The notes beneath the pieces are model-generated. The model was not told where the DNA came from. It saw only the letters and a list, made by a program, of their open reading frames with translations, and searched no databases. Shown here in pieces: positions 13,301 to 26,400 of a stretch of DNA of 64,000 nucleotides. A program made the position numbers and the translations under genes. Source of the DNA: Mycteria americana (taxonomy: Eukaryota; Chordata; Aves; Ciconiiformes; Ciconiidae); the NCBI RefSeq assembly GCF_035582795.1, contig NC_134370.1, positions 48,595,501-48,659,500 on the forward strand, written 5' to 3'. How positions within the stretch are numbered: the first letter of the stretch is position 1; each line of letters starts with the position of its first letter.

Positions 13301-16300
13301 TCAGCTGGGCACTGCTGGGGTTGTTCAGTCCCTGGGTGCTGCTGCACTGGAGGTGATTTATAATTATGGTGCCTTGGTGGAGGGGAAAGGGTGTGAGTGG
13401 GGGGGAAATGTTTGGTTTTACCTTGTGGAAATCAACAGAGCAATGTTGTGAAGGCAGAAAACCTCCCCTAGGGCTCTGCTGGCTGGTTGTAATTGGGGTG
13501 CTTCTACTGCACAGCTGGGTGCAGGCAGCTCTGCCAGACCCAATGGTGCACCTATGGCTGCTTTGATGCCTCCAGGTGGGAAGATGCCAGAGAAAACCTC
13601 TCCCCTGGCTTCCCAAAGGAAGCTTTAATGCCTTTTTTTTCTTTTTCAGCAGCAGCTGATGGATGTTCCTGAGCCTCTGCACACCTTGTGCAGAGTATGT
13701 CTCTCCCTGGGGCTGCTGAGTGAAGATCTCCTCTGCCCATGAATCCAACTCAGCTGCAACCATGGGAGCACGGGAAGCCTGGAAGGCAAGGAGTCCGGAG
13801 CTGCTGAGGGTGATGTCCCTGGTGATGTCCACCTCATCTTCCCTGTCTGGGGTAAGTGTTGTCCTCCAGCAAGGGCTGGCTTGCACTTGGGGACTGTGAT
13901 GGCAGCCAGGCTCAGGAGATCAGAGGATGATGCCCTTTGGAAAGGCTTGTGAAGGTGAAAAGTTTCATGGACTTTACTCTCACCTCGAGGAACATGATGG
14001 ATTTTCCCAGCTTAGCTAAGAGCCAGGTTGGGTTGCAAAGCATTAAAGCAATCCAAATGGGCTGGCAACCCGAGGCAGGAGTTTTGGGGAGATAAGGGAG
14101 GGAACATTCCTCATGCAGAACCACTGAGATTAGGGTGATGACAACTTTATTCAATTTACAAGAGCTAAGAGGAACCTCTGGCGAAATGCAGGCGCTCCTG
14201 CACGTGTGCTGGGAGCGGGCAGCCACACAGGTTTTTTAATGGATGCTTTAAAAGGATGCTCCTCTGGTCACCTTTAACGTCCCCAATGGCTGGTCCTACA
14301 CTGAAGGCTAATTCAAGCTACCAAGACAGGTCTCAGAAGCTGTATTTCTTCTCCTCTGGCTTTGGCTAAAACCTTGCCACTCTGGATGGGATGGTCAGCG
14401 TGGGTTGGGCCGGGACCAGGAGCCAGGAATTTGGATGAAGTTACGAGTCCAGCCAGCTTCACCTGCCTGTGGATGTCCCTGCGGGCTGGATGCTGAGGGA
14501 CAGCACCTCCTGGGGACAGTGTGTTTCTCATCCTTTGGGAAAAGAACCCCCCTGATTCACATCCCAATCTGCGCTTGCCTATAAAAAAACCTGGAGGCAA
14601 CGTTATTGAAGAACTTTACTGACATCTCTGATGAGGCCGGCATGCAAACAGGGACACGAATCAGAAGCGAGTTAATTATAAGCTCCATTAGGAACACGGG
14701 GGGGGAAAGAAAATCATCTTTAATTGCTAAATGTGATAGAGGAATGTCAGCGTAGAAAGCAAGGAGTGCTGCAAGGATTCAGAAATACTGGGAAGCCATA
14801 AAGCAAGTTAGGGGAGCATGTGTTAGGAGAAGGACCACCACCTCTTGCAGACCCTCCCCAGCCATCTCTGGGTCAAGCGTGGGGTGAGAAAGGAGCTGGC
14901 TGAGCCCAGGCAAGGTGGTGGCAGGGCTGGGACCTCCCTGCTCCATCCCATATGGTTTCTCCATGTAATTGCTCTTGAATTTTGCATTATTTGTGGTGTT
15001 GCCCAGGTTGGGGAGAAAGGAGGAGAGGAGCCACCTCTCCTCCCCACACCCCAAACTTGATTTTTAGTTTTATGACCCCAGGTCATACTTTTTTCCCCCT
15101 CTTTTCTTGCCTTCCTGCTTCAAGACCGGCTCTAGGAAGGAAAGAGCTTGCACAACCCCCATTTGGCTTTGGAGCTCCTTCCCACAGGATGCCATTGCCA
15201 GACAAATTCACAGAGGAAAAAGACTTTTAGGGACAAGATGATCCAAAAAATCCCTCTGCCACTAACTGCTGGAGGATATATAGCGTCACTTCATGCTCTT
15301 CCTTCTCCTGTACTTACCCTGGAAAACTAGGAATATAAAGCTTGGGGGGATTTTTGTGGGGCAGCAGGGTTTGGCAGGTTTGATGGCTGGGTCTGCAGCT
15401 GGGATGACAAATCTGCCTTTTCCTGGCTTGGAAATTACCCCACGCTTAAAATCAAGAAGCGGATGGTTGAACAGGGGATATTGAAGGCATCAATTGTAGC
15501 GGCTGACCTCTGTGGCTGTCAGCAGCTGGCTGAGAAGAAGTTAAGGGCTTGTTTACACCCAGCCAGTGAGTATTTCAATGGAGATGCAGAGATAAAAGTA
15601 ATAAAGTGTCTTCCATTTAGGTTGGTGGATAAATGAAGTTTCAAACACATTCCCCTGCTGAAAGCACTTACTGGCTCTGGCTGGAGCGTTCAGATGAGTT
15701 ATGTGGAGGAGGATGCTCACCAGGTTTCCTTGACTGCCAGCTCCTCCATCTGCTGATGGATGCCAAAACGCCCTGTGGGAGTTGCTCAGGTCCCAGCGTG
15801 AGTGTAGTCTGTGCCAGCCAGGGTAAAGTCCCCCATGCCTCAGTTTCCCTTCCCAGCAGCCCAGGGCAGGAGGGAGGTAAATACAGGGCCACCCACCCAG
15901 GCATAGGGGTGAAAGGATGGAGCAGGAAACATCCCGGGTCCCCTACAGCCCATCCCAAAGTGGGGCTGAGACCTGGTACACTCATAGCATGCAAGGTCTC
16001 TCGGCTGCCTCCCCGTGCAGCTTTCCCAGTGATTGGAGGGATGTAGAGAAGTCATTTTGATTATTTCCTTTTAATCTTGATTATTTTTTATATTTTTTCC
16101 CCTTTTTTTTTGTCTGGGGAGAGCAGAGCCGTTGGATCATGGGGAAAGGAGGTGATTCCTCTGCAGCAGCAGTGTGAGCAGGTTTCCTTGTCCGGTGAGG
16201 CTGTAGCATCTCTAAGTTTGGCTGATTTGGGGGGGAAATTAATAGCAAGAGACTGGCTCTGGCAGGGAGACGTGGCTGTCCTTGTCCTCTGTCACCGGCT

Positions 16301-17250
16301 TAGCTGGGAGGCCTTGATCCCATCCGCTCGTCCCCATAGCACAGGGCTTGAAGAGATGGGGGATGCTGACCTTGATCCTGGGGCTTGGTGGTCCTTGGTA
16401 TGGTGGGAACTGAAGAAAAGAGGGGGATTTCTGCCATAACCTGTTAAAAATTGCTTGTGGGAAAAGTCTGCTGTTCCCTAAAACGGCCTGTTTTGGGGCA
16501 AGAAAGCAGAGATTCAAGTTCAGTTAAATTCCCCTTTTTCTCCCCCATGCTTTCCCTCACCTGGCTGTCTTGAAAAATCAAGTCAGTGCTGCTAAATCCA
16601 TGTTAAAAAGGATTAGAAAGGAGGTAGGAAAATACTGGGAATGAGCTTTTGGGTGAGTTTTATGTGGATGGAGGCAGAGGAGCCTATGTGCCACCGTGCC
16701 CCACAGTGACCAGGTGTCCCCATTAATTCAATCAGGTGACACCCAATTACTCACATGACTGGTTATCCCAAATTGCCTAAAAATAATAGTAATAGAAAAA
16801 CAGTCTTGGGAATGAAACAAATTCATTGTATTGGTAATTATTTCTGCAAAGGGAAAGCAGAATGGGCAGGTTGAGGAGTTAACTTGAAATCTGGGGTTTG
16901 AGCCCAGCGGGGAGGGATGGAAGCACTGAAGCTGTGCTGGGGGCTTGCCCCAGGGCAGTGCTGCCTCAGTTTCCCCGGCACCGTGGCTTCGCCTTGCCGT
17001 CTTATTGGGAGCCACTCTGCGATGCCCCCCAGCTCTGGTGCTGGATATGGGCACCCACATCCACCCCCATGGGATCCTTATAAAAAGAATGGGGGAGAAA
17101 ATGATTCAGGGTTTCCAGCCCCTCTGCTCCCTTCTCCCACCCCACCTCGGGAAGGGGTTTCTGTGGGGCTGGGGTGGAAGAAACCACTGCAGGGGTGGCT
17201 GTCCCCGCCGCTGTCACCCCAGGTGCGGTGGCACTGTAAGCGTGGGCTGC

Positions 17251-17266
17251 TGGCACCATCTAGTGG
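17251..17266 (-). promoter_or_regulatory. CTCF-like motif
   Basis: The minus strand reads CCACTAGATGGTGCCA, close to the CTCF core (CCASYAGRKGGC). It lies about 2 kb upstream of LOXL1. Motif match only. Confidence 0.35.
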
Positions 17267-19089
17267 GAGTAGAACCCCCCAATACAGCGGGACACGGCCC
17301 CTCCTGTCACATCTTGGTGGCCCAGGGTACCGCTTTGGGACAGATGCCCTCTGGCCACCTCCTTCCTGCATCCTCTCTGGAGATGCTGAACCCACGTGGG
17401 TACCATGGGGATGCGGGGTGGGACTCTGCTTGTCCTTAACCCTCCTCCATTAAGGGTTATGGGGCTGGTAGCCTGTCCCCTCGGCCACCACGTCTCAGTG
17501 GCATCTCATGGCCTGGGGAGCGGGACAGGGTGCTGAGCCACGTGGGACCCCCCACCCTTGAACCAAACCTATAGGGAACCCCCGCCCCCATCATCCCTCC
17601 ATCCCCCTCCTGCCCCACACAGGCGTGTGGGTAACCCTGTCCCTGCTGTGTGTCCCCCCCACATCACACCAAGTCCTATCCCCCCCCCCAAATCCTGACT
17701 GTATGCAGGGCTGGGGCAATGCAGAGTGGAGCGACCCGCGGCCAGCCCCCCGTGTCCCTGTCCCCACTCAGGACAGGCGGCCGTGGGGATGTGGGAGGAG
17801 GAGGTTAGGCCAGGCTTTCCTTCCTGGCCAGCGCCGCGCTGCCTATTACATCAACTCTGGTATTTCCAGTCCCTGCGGGGAGAAGGGAGGAGCGCGGGCG
17901 GGAGCAGGGGGAGCAAGGAAAAGCAAAGAAATATTGGGGGATGCAGGGAATTGGGGGGTCCTACGGAGGGGATTCAGGCCCTCCAGTAAGGCTTGGTGCT
18001 GGGATCCCCCGTGGTCAGGCTGGCCTTGGCCCCTGGCCTCATCCTGGCTCCATCCCCGCCTTCAGAGCTGGGAACGAAAGCGGCAGGAGGGGGGGAAAAG
18101 GGGAAAAGGAAAAATCTACACGTGGAAAACACACATCCCTACGGCTGGGACTTAAAGCAACAGGAAAGTGATGGGCAGCACAAGGGCAGTTCCAGGGACA
18201 GGGTGGTGGCACGGGTTGGGGTGCCTGCTCTGGCTTTTGGGGTGGTGCCTCAGTTCCTCCAGGGTGGAAGATGGAGGCAAGGATGCTGGGATGCTTTTTC
18301 CCAGCTTCATTTCTGCCCCAAAATATCCCCCTATGGATGCCAGGCTGGGGTGGTAGGGCTGTAAAAAGACAGGGGGAGTTCAGGGGATCCCTGGGAGGAC
18401 AAGGCAGTGAGGCCCTGGTGCTCTGTTTGCACAGACCCTTCATTCGGTGATGCAGAGGAGAGAGCCAGCGTGATGGCCCCAGTGTGATGATGGATTCAGG
18501 GTTTGCATGGGCCAGAACCAGCTGGCAGCAGGGTTGGGGACCCCCTGGATTCGCTCCTCAGCTCCTCCCTTTTTGTTTAATGTTTCCAGCCCTGAGTAAC
18601 CAACTGGTCTTTGGTTTTATTCCTCCCTGGAGCTTGTTAAAAAAGTTTTGTGCAGGATCTGTCCTCATTTGGGGTACAGTATCAAGCGAAAACCCCCAAA
18701 TCATCACAAAGAGACAAATTCTGGAGGAAAGTTCCTTTTTTTTTTTGGCAGTTTACCCTTTAAAACCTATTGAAAGCTTTTGTGAGGGAGTGAAGGTGCT
18801 TGTCCAGGCCCTCACCGTGGTATCAGGCCTCGGCGTGGGACAGTCACTGGTGTGAATTTGGGTCCCTATGGGGGAAAATGGTGTCCTTCCGAGCAGTGGC
18901 ACGGAGCAGGATTGTATCAATGCTTTCCACAAGCCTGACCCCTATTTCGAGGCCATTGTATAACACCAAAACCAGCAGAATTCGCCCCATATTTTGAAGG
19001 CGGGAGTCATTCCAGGGTTTTTAAAAGTGTAAAAACCCGAAATTTCAGCTTTCTATCCCGCGTGGAAGCCTCTTGCCTGCAGCCAGCAT

Positions 19090-19193
19090 CCTGCAGCCCT
19101 TCCTCCCGGCTCCCGGCGGGCAGGATGCGTGCCGGAGGCGGTTCCTAGGACCCGGCGGCGCCGCTCTCCCCCCGCCCCGCGCCGCTTCCCTCC

Positions 19194-19227
<34 letters not shown>

Positions 19228-20400
19228 GGAGCGCGGCCGCTCCGCCCGCCCCGGGAGCCGCTCCGCCGGGGCTGGGCGGCGGGCGCTGGGGGAAGCCGCC
19301 GCGGGGCCGGCGGCAACCGCTAACGGGATGGCGCGGCGGGGAGCCTGGGGGCTGTGGGCAGCGCTGGGCTGCGGGCTCTGCCTGCTGGCGGGCGGGCAGG
19401 AGCAGGCAGGCGGCGGGCAGCCTTGGAGGCAGCTGATCCAATGGGAGAACAACGGCCGCGTTTACAGCTTGCTTAATACCGGCGCCGAGTACGTACCGGC
19501 GGGGCAAGAGAGACCCGGAGGGAACCGGTTGTTGTTGGCGGGAGCGATGACCGGAGGAACGGGCAGCGTCCGGCGGCAGGCACCGGCGGTACCGCCGCGG
19601 CCGGGCTCCGAGACGGTGCGGGGGCAGACGCGGCATCCCTTCGGTTTCGGGCAGGTGCCCGAAAATTGGCGTGAGGGACCGGTGGGCGACAGCACCGCTT
19701 CCCAACGGGTACGGCCCGCCGGCCGCTCGCGCCAGCCTTCCTCCTCCTCATCCTCATCCTTCGCCTACGCCTCCGTCGGGCAGCCGGCGTACCCCCAGTT
19801 CCCCTTCGCCCCCCAGTACGAGTCCTACGAGGCACCCCGGGCGTACGACGAGGCATACACCTATTACCGCAGCACCGGCACCGGCGGGGCGGCCGTGGCT
19901 TCGGCGGCGGCGGGCGCCAGCGTGGTGTACCCCTTCCAACCCCGGGCACGCTACGAGGACTACGGGGAGGAGCAGAGCCCCTATAGAGCCCAGGGTTACT
20001 ACCCGGCGGCCGAACGCCCCTACGTGCCCGCCGCCCCCCAGCCGGTTGATGGGCTGGACCGCCGGTACTCCCATAGCTTGTATCACGATGCGGGGGGCTC
20101 ACCGGAGCAGAGCGGCCCGGACTCATACGCCAACCAGCAACCCGCCGGCCACAGCATGGCATCGGCCGATAACCTGCAGGCTCCTGCCGGGACAGGGTAT
20201 GGGGGCCAGTACCCACCCTACGAGCCGCAGCCGCCTTTTCGGGCGCTGGAGCCTTACGGGGTTCCTCGCCCCGAGTCCTACCTGCCTGCCAGGAGCCCCG
20301 AAATGCCACAAGCCGTCCCCGATAGCCAAGCCCGGGTCAGCGTGGGCAGCGTCTACAGGCCCAGCCACGGCGGACGGGGTGAGTCTGGGGGGGACCCTGG
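19090..20400. promoter_or_regulatory. CpG island over the LOXL1 promoter and first exon
   Basis: Dense CpG sequence begins near 19090 and covers the 5' UTR and the whole first coding exon. A (CCG)n run of about eleven units sits at 19194-19227 in the presumed 5' UTR. A TTTAAAAG stretch near 19018-19027 is a possible weak TATA-like element, but the start site cannot be fixed from sequence. Confidence 0.6.
19194..19227. repeat. (CCG)n trinucleotide repeat, LOXL1 5' UTR
   Basis: About eleven CCG/GCC units about 100 bases upstream of the chosen ATG. Perfect runs of this kind are length-variable and can form G-rich structures. Confidence 0.85.
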
Positions 20401-23400
20401 GGCGGGTGGCAGTTCCCTGGGGTGGGATGGTGCCCTGGGTACTCCATCACCTGGGGGAAGGCATCCCTGAGGGCAGAGCCCTCTGCACCCATGTCTGGTG
20501 CCAGTTGGTCTCCAAGGATGCTGCCCTGGTGCTATGGGGACAAAAGTGGCCTAGGGGCCACTGAGGGGCTGGGGCTGTTGGAAACCCTACATGTTTTGGG
20601 AATGATGTTTGAGGTGGTGAAAAACGGGGAGGAAAGGGAAGAGGTGTGTAGGGGCAAGTCCCAGCAGGGTCTGGGCTTGGGGTGCATCTGTGGCGTGTCC
20701 TAGGTCATCCTGTGCTTGTGGGGTGGGTCTGTGCTGCATCCCAGGTCATCTGGCATTTGTGGGGTGGGTCTGTGCCATGTCCCAGGTCATCCCAGCTTCA
20801 TGGTGTGGGTCTGTGTTGTGAGATGAGGGGATACTGTGCTCGATGGGGGGTTATGTGCCATGTCCCAGGTCCTCTTACACTTCTGGGGTGGGTCTCTGCC
20901 ATGTCCCAGGTCATCCCATGCTTGTAGCATGGGTCTGTGCTGTGGGATGGGGGGACACTGTGCTTTGGGGGGGGGGGGGTTATGTGCCATGTTCCAGGTC
21001 ATCCCACATTTGTGGGGTGAGTCTGTGCCATGTCCCAGGCCATCCTGCCTGCATGGGGTGGCTGTGTGCTGTGGGTTATGGGCACGCCATGCTCCTGGGG
21101 TAGGACAGTGCTGTGCCCTGGATCATTCTGGCTGTGTGCCCTGTGCCGGGGCAGACTCAGTTCACAGGGTGGATCTATGCTGCCTCATCCGGGGCCAGTT
21201 GCCCCCATTGCCCCTCCGTGCCGGCCACATCGGGGCTGCAGCAGGGGACCAAGGCCGCAGCAGGGACACTGTCATTTCACGTCCTACTGACCCCGATCCT
21301 GATGAAATCCTGTGGCTTTTGGCTGAGGCTTGCCAAGAGTGTTTTTGCTCCATGGTGAAATTGGAAGCAAGGCTGGAGGGCGTGAGGAGCAGCAGCCTGG
21401 GGGATCTGTTCCCTGCCTGTCCCTTGGGAAACCTATCTCAGCTGGAGCCTCTGACCCATCTGACCCCATAACCCATCCAGCCCCATCCCTGGTTTCTGAG
21501 AAAATCCCATCCCAGAGGGTTCATACTGGGGGAAGCATTCATCTCAGCTCTGCCCCGTTGCATGTGAGGGAGTAAACACAGCAAGAGCAGCCGGACTGGG
21601 TCAGCCCGAGGTCCAGCCAGCCCCACTGAAGATGTGTGGGAAAGAGCTTGGGGACAGGGTTTGTGTGGAGAGGATCTTCCTCCGGATCTCTGTCTGCCTT
21701 GCCGGGAGCAGCCGAGGGATGGCAGGGTGAGGGATGGAGGGGGGAGGGATGCTGGCGGTCCCGTGTCTCTGGGGAGGGACACCAGGGGACGGCTGCCCTG
21801 CAGATGACCCGAGGCGACACAGGGAAATGAGAAGATGCCTGCCAAACTTATCTTCTCCCTGTTGGCAAAGGCTGCATCCTTCAAGGATCCCTGGAAACTG
21901 GGCCAGGAGGTGATGGTGCCATGGCTCTGCCAAGGGGATCGGGGTGCCTGTGGGCAGGCAGACAGACAACCCTCGTTGGCCAACAAGCCCCTCAGCGGGA
22001 CACCCACCTCTCGGTGCAGGAGCCCCCAGCCTCCTTCTTAATGTTTTTTCTTAATAAATATAAAGAAGGGAATGAAGATCATCTGACCAGCCCAGGGAGG
22101 TGGTTCTCTGGGGCCACCCCCCTGCCTGGCCTCTCCTCTGGGTCACCTACTGTTCTCTCCAGCCAAGCTTTGTTTGGGGAAAGCTGTCACCTCCCTGGGA
22201 GTCACAAAAAAAAAAACCCCAAGCCTGTCACCTGCGGGGCCACCCTTCAGGCAGGTTTCTTAATTGGTCAAAACACTTTATAAAGCCAAATCAGATGTTA
22301 ATTATGCGCCTAAGCTCTTTAAGAGCCTCCTAATCGGCTCAGGAATGTGCAGCATTCCTGGCCCCTCACTGGGGCACCTGGGGGGTTAATTAGGCAATTA
22401 GATCCCACCAGCTTTTATGAGGGGGTTTATAGGGGCTTGCATGAGCATCGTGGATTGTCCGCCTCCCTCCATCCAAACCAGCGGTGAAGTCACCTTAGAA
22501 GATGAGAGTTGAAATGGTTTCCAGCCCTAAATCTATAGGTGGCCAGGCCATGGTGGAGGTGGGAGAGGAGCACCTCATGTGGCTTGGTCAAGAGATGGAG
22601 GTAAAGGTAGTAGACCAGGCTTTGGCAAGGAAATGGGGATGAGACACCAAAAGTCTTCATGTCTCCTGCTCACAGCTGCTGCAGAGGACCCAAGTGCCAC
22701 CCAAGTCTTGCCCAGGGGCTGAATCATCTCGTGCAAAGGAGGTCTTGGCTGGTGAAAGCCAAGCGCACGTGGCATCTAAGCTGTGGGGGCAGATAGCCCA
22801 TCCCTCCTTGTGGGGTTTGGCCAAGGTGCTGGTTCCCACTGGGGGTCCCCACTCTTGACCAGCCCCCAGGAGGCATCTCCAGGGGCTTCCTCACCCTGAC
22901 CCCTACCTGGACCCCTCCCCTCTGCTTTCCTCCATCTCCAGTGGGGTTTTTTGCCTTGCCCTCATGTGAACGGGTTGCCTGGGGTTGGTTTTTGAATGGG
23001 AGCAGGTTTTGGAAATCCCATGGGGTGATGGGGATTTTGGTACCCACTAAGGCTTGAGTCGTGGTGGCTGTGGTGACACCTGAGGATGCTGTCACCCATG
23101 GATGGGGCAACTGGGCCAGGAGATGACAATCTTGCTGGGAAAGTCTCCCTTTTGTGGGCTTGGGGATGGGTTTGGGTTGATTTTGTTGCTATCTTCAGGC
23201 ATTTAACAACCACCCAGGGATCTGGAGAACATTCAGTGGGGCTGGGATGGGGGGATGAAGCCGTGTGTCAGGAGGTGCTGGAGGAGGGATGCTGTGGGGG
23301 TGGGATGGGATGGGATGGGATGGGATGGGATGGGATGGGATGGGATGGGGGGATGAAGGGGTGCATCAGGAGGTGCTGGAGGAGGGATGCTGTGGGCCTG

Positions 23401-26400
23401 GGCTGGGATGAAGGGGTGCACCAGGAGGTGCTGGAGGAGGGATGCTGCAGGGATAGGATGGGGGGATGAAGGGGTGTGTCTCAGTCACTCAGGGGTGTCC
23501 CCACATCCCTGTCCCCACTGCTCACAGCCACCCCCTTTGGAGGTCCCTGCACCTCCAGGGCTGGGACCCAGCACTGCTGGGCACAGGGAGGCGAAGCAGC
23601 CGCCCTCTCGGAAAACTGCTGGAGCTGGGATTTTTCAGCTAAGCCCAGCACACCTGCACAAACAGCGTGGCGGGGAGCAGGCCTGCCTTTTTTTATTATT
23701 CTAATTTTCATGGTGAATAAGAAGGAAATCTTCTCTGGCAGCTCCCCAGGGCAGGCCGAGGGGCGGAGGAGGAAAAACAAACATTTTCTTGCTGTGGTTG
23801 TCCCTTTTCGGAGGCGATAGCGGGGGGCTGCCAGGCCCCCTGACTTGCAGGACATGGAAGAGTGCTGGCTCAGCAAAAAGGATCAGGATTTGGCCAGCCC
23901 TGGATGGGGACAGTTTTGTGCCCTGCTGTGATAAGGGGACATTTGGAGGATGGTGAGGCCGGATCCTGCCATCCTATTAACCCCAGCGATGCCGGCACTT
24001 GCGGTTTGACCCTTCGCTGCCGGGCCTGAGCCGAAAATCAGGCGTGAGACCCTACAATAACAACGGGGCCATGCAGGGCAAGCTCCGTCGTGGGGGGAAA
24101 ATAAAACTCCCCATTGGTAAAGGAGTCGGGTTTCTCTCTGGAGCGTCCAAGAATTTATTATAAACAACAGTGGGGAGGAAAAGCTGTTTTATAAATGATG
24201 ACAAATGTTCCTTTCGCAAGCGGGATGGGGCCCAGGGGTCTTTCTCCGTCGCTTTTTTTATTATTAATTTTTTTAAGCGGGGGAAAAAGTCTTTCCAAGC
24301 TCTCCCGATTTTCCCCCCTGGCGTGTGCAGCCCCCCCTGGGTATTACATCAGCAGCGATGACCAAGCAAGCGGGGCAGGAAACGAGCTCCAATGGAGTGA
24401 CGTGATCCCTCGAGGGAAGGCAGGCCAAGAAACAAGAAGGCATTGTTCTTTTTGCCCATGGAAAAAGGGAAAATAGGGATAAAAAAATAGGAGGGAAAAA
24501 AGGAAACATGCTGGAAACTGTCTGGGTGCAAAGGGAGGAGCTGATGGGGCTGGACCCCCCTGGTCCCTTGAAAGGGGATGAGGATGGGGACAAGAATGGG
24601 GATGGGGATGAGGATGAGGATGGGGACAAGGATGAAGATGGGGCTGAGGATGGGGATGGGGACGAGGTTGGGGACGAGGACAGGGATGGGGATGGGAATG
24701 GGGATGGGGACAGGCTGGTGAGCTCACAGGAAGGAGAGATGCTAAGCAGAGGTTGTTGCGGAGCAGGGCTTGGCTTTGCAGAGGGCTGTGAGAAGGGAAA
24801 CTGAGGCGTGGAGCGCCTGGGGAGCATCCCCCCATCCTGGTCCTTCTTGAGGGGCAGATGTAAGGATGCTTTCTGGGTCGGTTGTCCCAGAGGAGCCTTT
24901 GGGAAGGGGAGGTGTGAAAGGGCGTTGCTGGGGGGGGGGGGGGAGTGCTGGCTCCAGCTGGGCTCTGTAATGCTTTTGGAAAGCGAGACAGCCCCCGCCT
25001 GTCCCTGTGGCTGTCTATCTGTCTGCCTGTCTGTCTGTCCACAGCTTGCTTCAGCTTGGCCTCAAGTGCAGGGCAACATCAGTAATTAAAGGACAGGAAG
25101 GATAACGGTGTGGGGGGCCTGGGGTTAGCAGAGCCCCCACTTTCACCCCTGTTTTGGGGTGAAAAACAGGAGACAGGGCAGGAAATAGGCACCCCCCTTT
25201 TTTGGGGATCATGTCACCCCCCCATGCCTGGCTGCCACAGGGATGGGAGGCAGGGGGCTCAGGGGGACCCCGGTAACCCCTCGCAGGGTGGCTGGGCACA
25301 GTGGCTGGCCAGGGCTGGGTGTAATCACTTCCAGGAGGATGGGTTGAGCAATCCCGCTGTAGGAAAATGGAGGATTGGGATTTGCCAGCAGGAGCCGGGG
25401 GGGAAGGGGAGGGGAAGGGAGGATTTTCCGTCTGCAGCTTAAAATTAAAAAAATGTGGCGGTCACTGAAGCAAACCTTCCCCACGAGGTTGGGGCTGGCT
25501 GCTTCAAGAAGGGGACCGCTAATGCTGCGTCCCCAAGCCTTGTCCCCATGCCCTGTCCCCAAGCCCTATCCCCGTCCTCAGGGCTGTCCCCATCCTCCTG
25601 GCAGGTCTCCCTGACTTGGTGCCGGACCCCAACTACGTGCAAGCGTCCACCTACGTGCAGCGCGCTCACCTGTACTCGCTGCGCTGTGCAGCTGAGGAGA
25701 AGTGCCTGGCCAGGTAGGAGCAGCCGTGGGGTGTGGGTTGCATCCTGGGGCGAGGGGGAGATGGGGAGCAGGCAGGTGGGGGGGTATGGTGGTGGGGGAA
25801 CGGGGGATGTGCTGGTGGGGAGAGGAGGAGGAGGAGGATGGAGGAGAGGGAAAGGAAAGGGGAAAGGGAAGAGGGGTGGGGGAAGAAGAGAAGGATGAAG
25901 GAGAAGGATGGAGGAGAGAAGAAAGGAGAAAGGGAAGGAAGGATAGGGAAGAAGGAAGGAGAAAGGGAAGGGGAAGGAGAAGGATGAAGGAGAGGAGAGG
26001 AGGAGGAAAGGGGAAAGGAGAAGAAAGGGGAAAGGGAAGAAGAAAGGGGAAGGGAAGGGGAAGATGGAGGATAGAAGAGGAGAAGGAAAGAGGGAAGGGG
26101 AAAGGAAAGGGCAAAGGGCAAAGCAAAGAGCAAAGCAAAGTGCAAAGGAACGTGTCTGGCGGGTGCTGCAGGGCAGGGGACCTTCTCTCCTCTCCTTCTT
26201 TTCTCATCATCTCCTTTTCCGCGGAGGAAACTCTCCGTGCAGAGGCGCTCGCTGGGGATTTTCCTCCCGGAGGGTGCCAGGGCTGAACCTGCACCCTGCT
26301 CCTGGGGGGGCTCCCGTCCCCCAGGCCTGGGGCCAAGGGCAGGGGGCACATTGGCATTGACCCTCCCCGATGTCCCCAGCACCGCCTACACTGCCGAAGC

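Larger units (their letters stand above)
6461..18990. other. Long gene-free stretch between TBC1D21 remnant and LOXL1
   Basis: About 12.5 kb in which I find no exon with family resemblance and no RNA gene. It contains a GATGA microsatellite near 10.34-10.40 kb, a GAGGAG stretch near 12.20 kb, a CTCF-like motif near 17.25 kb, and AT-richer islands such as 11560-11720 that could be conserved regulatory DNA. Long open frames here follow from GC bias. Confidence 0.6.

Noticed and set aside
19073-19327. Upstream in-frame ATG extending LOXL1 by 85 residues
   Set aside because: It would place a poly-Ala/Arg stretch before an evident signal peptide. The ATG at 19328 gives the secreted-protein start.
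19473-20309. 278-codon minus-strand frame opposite LOXL1 exon 1
   Set aside because: Antisense shadow of a GC-rich real exon, with Arg-rich low-complexity peptide.
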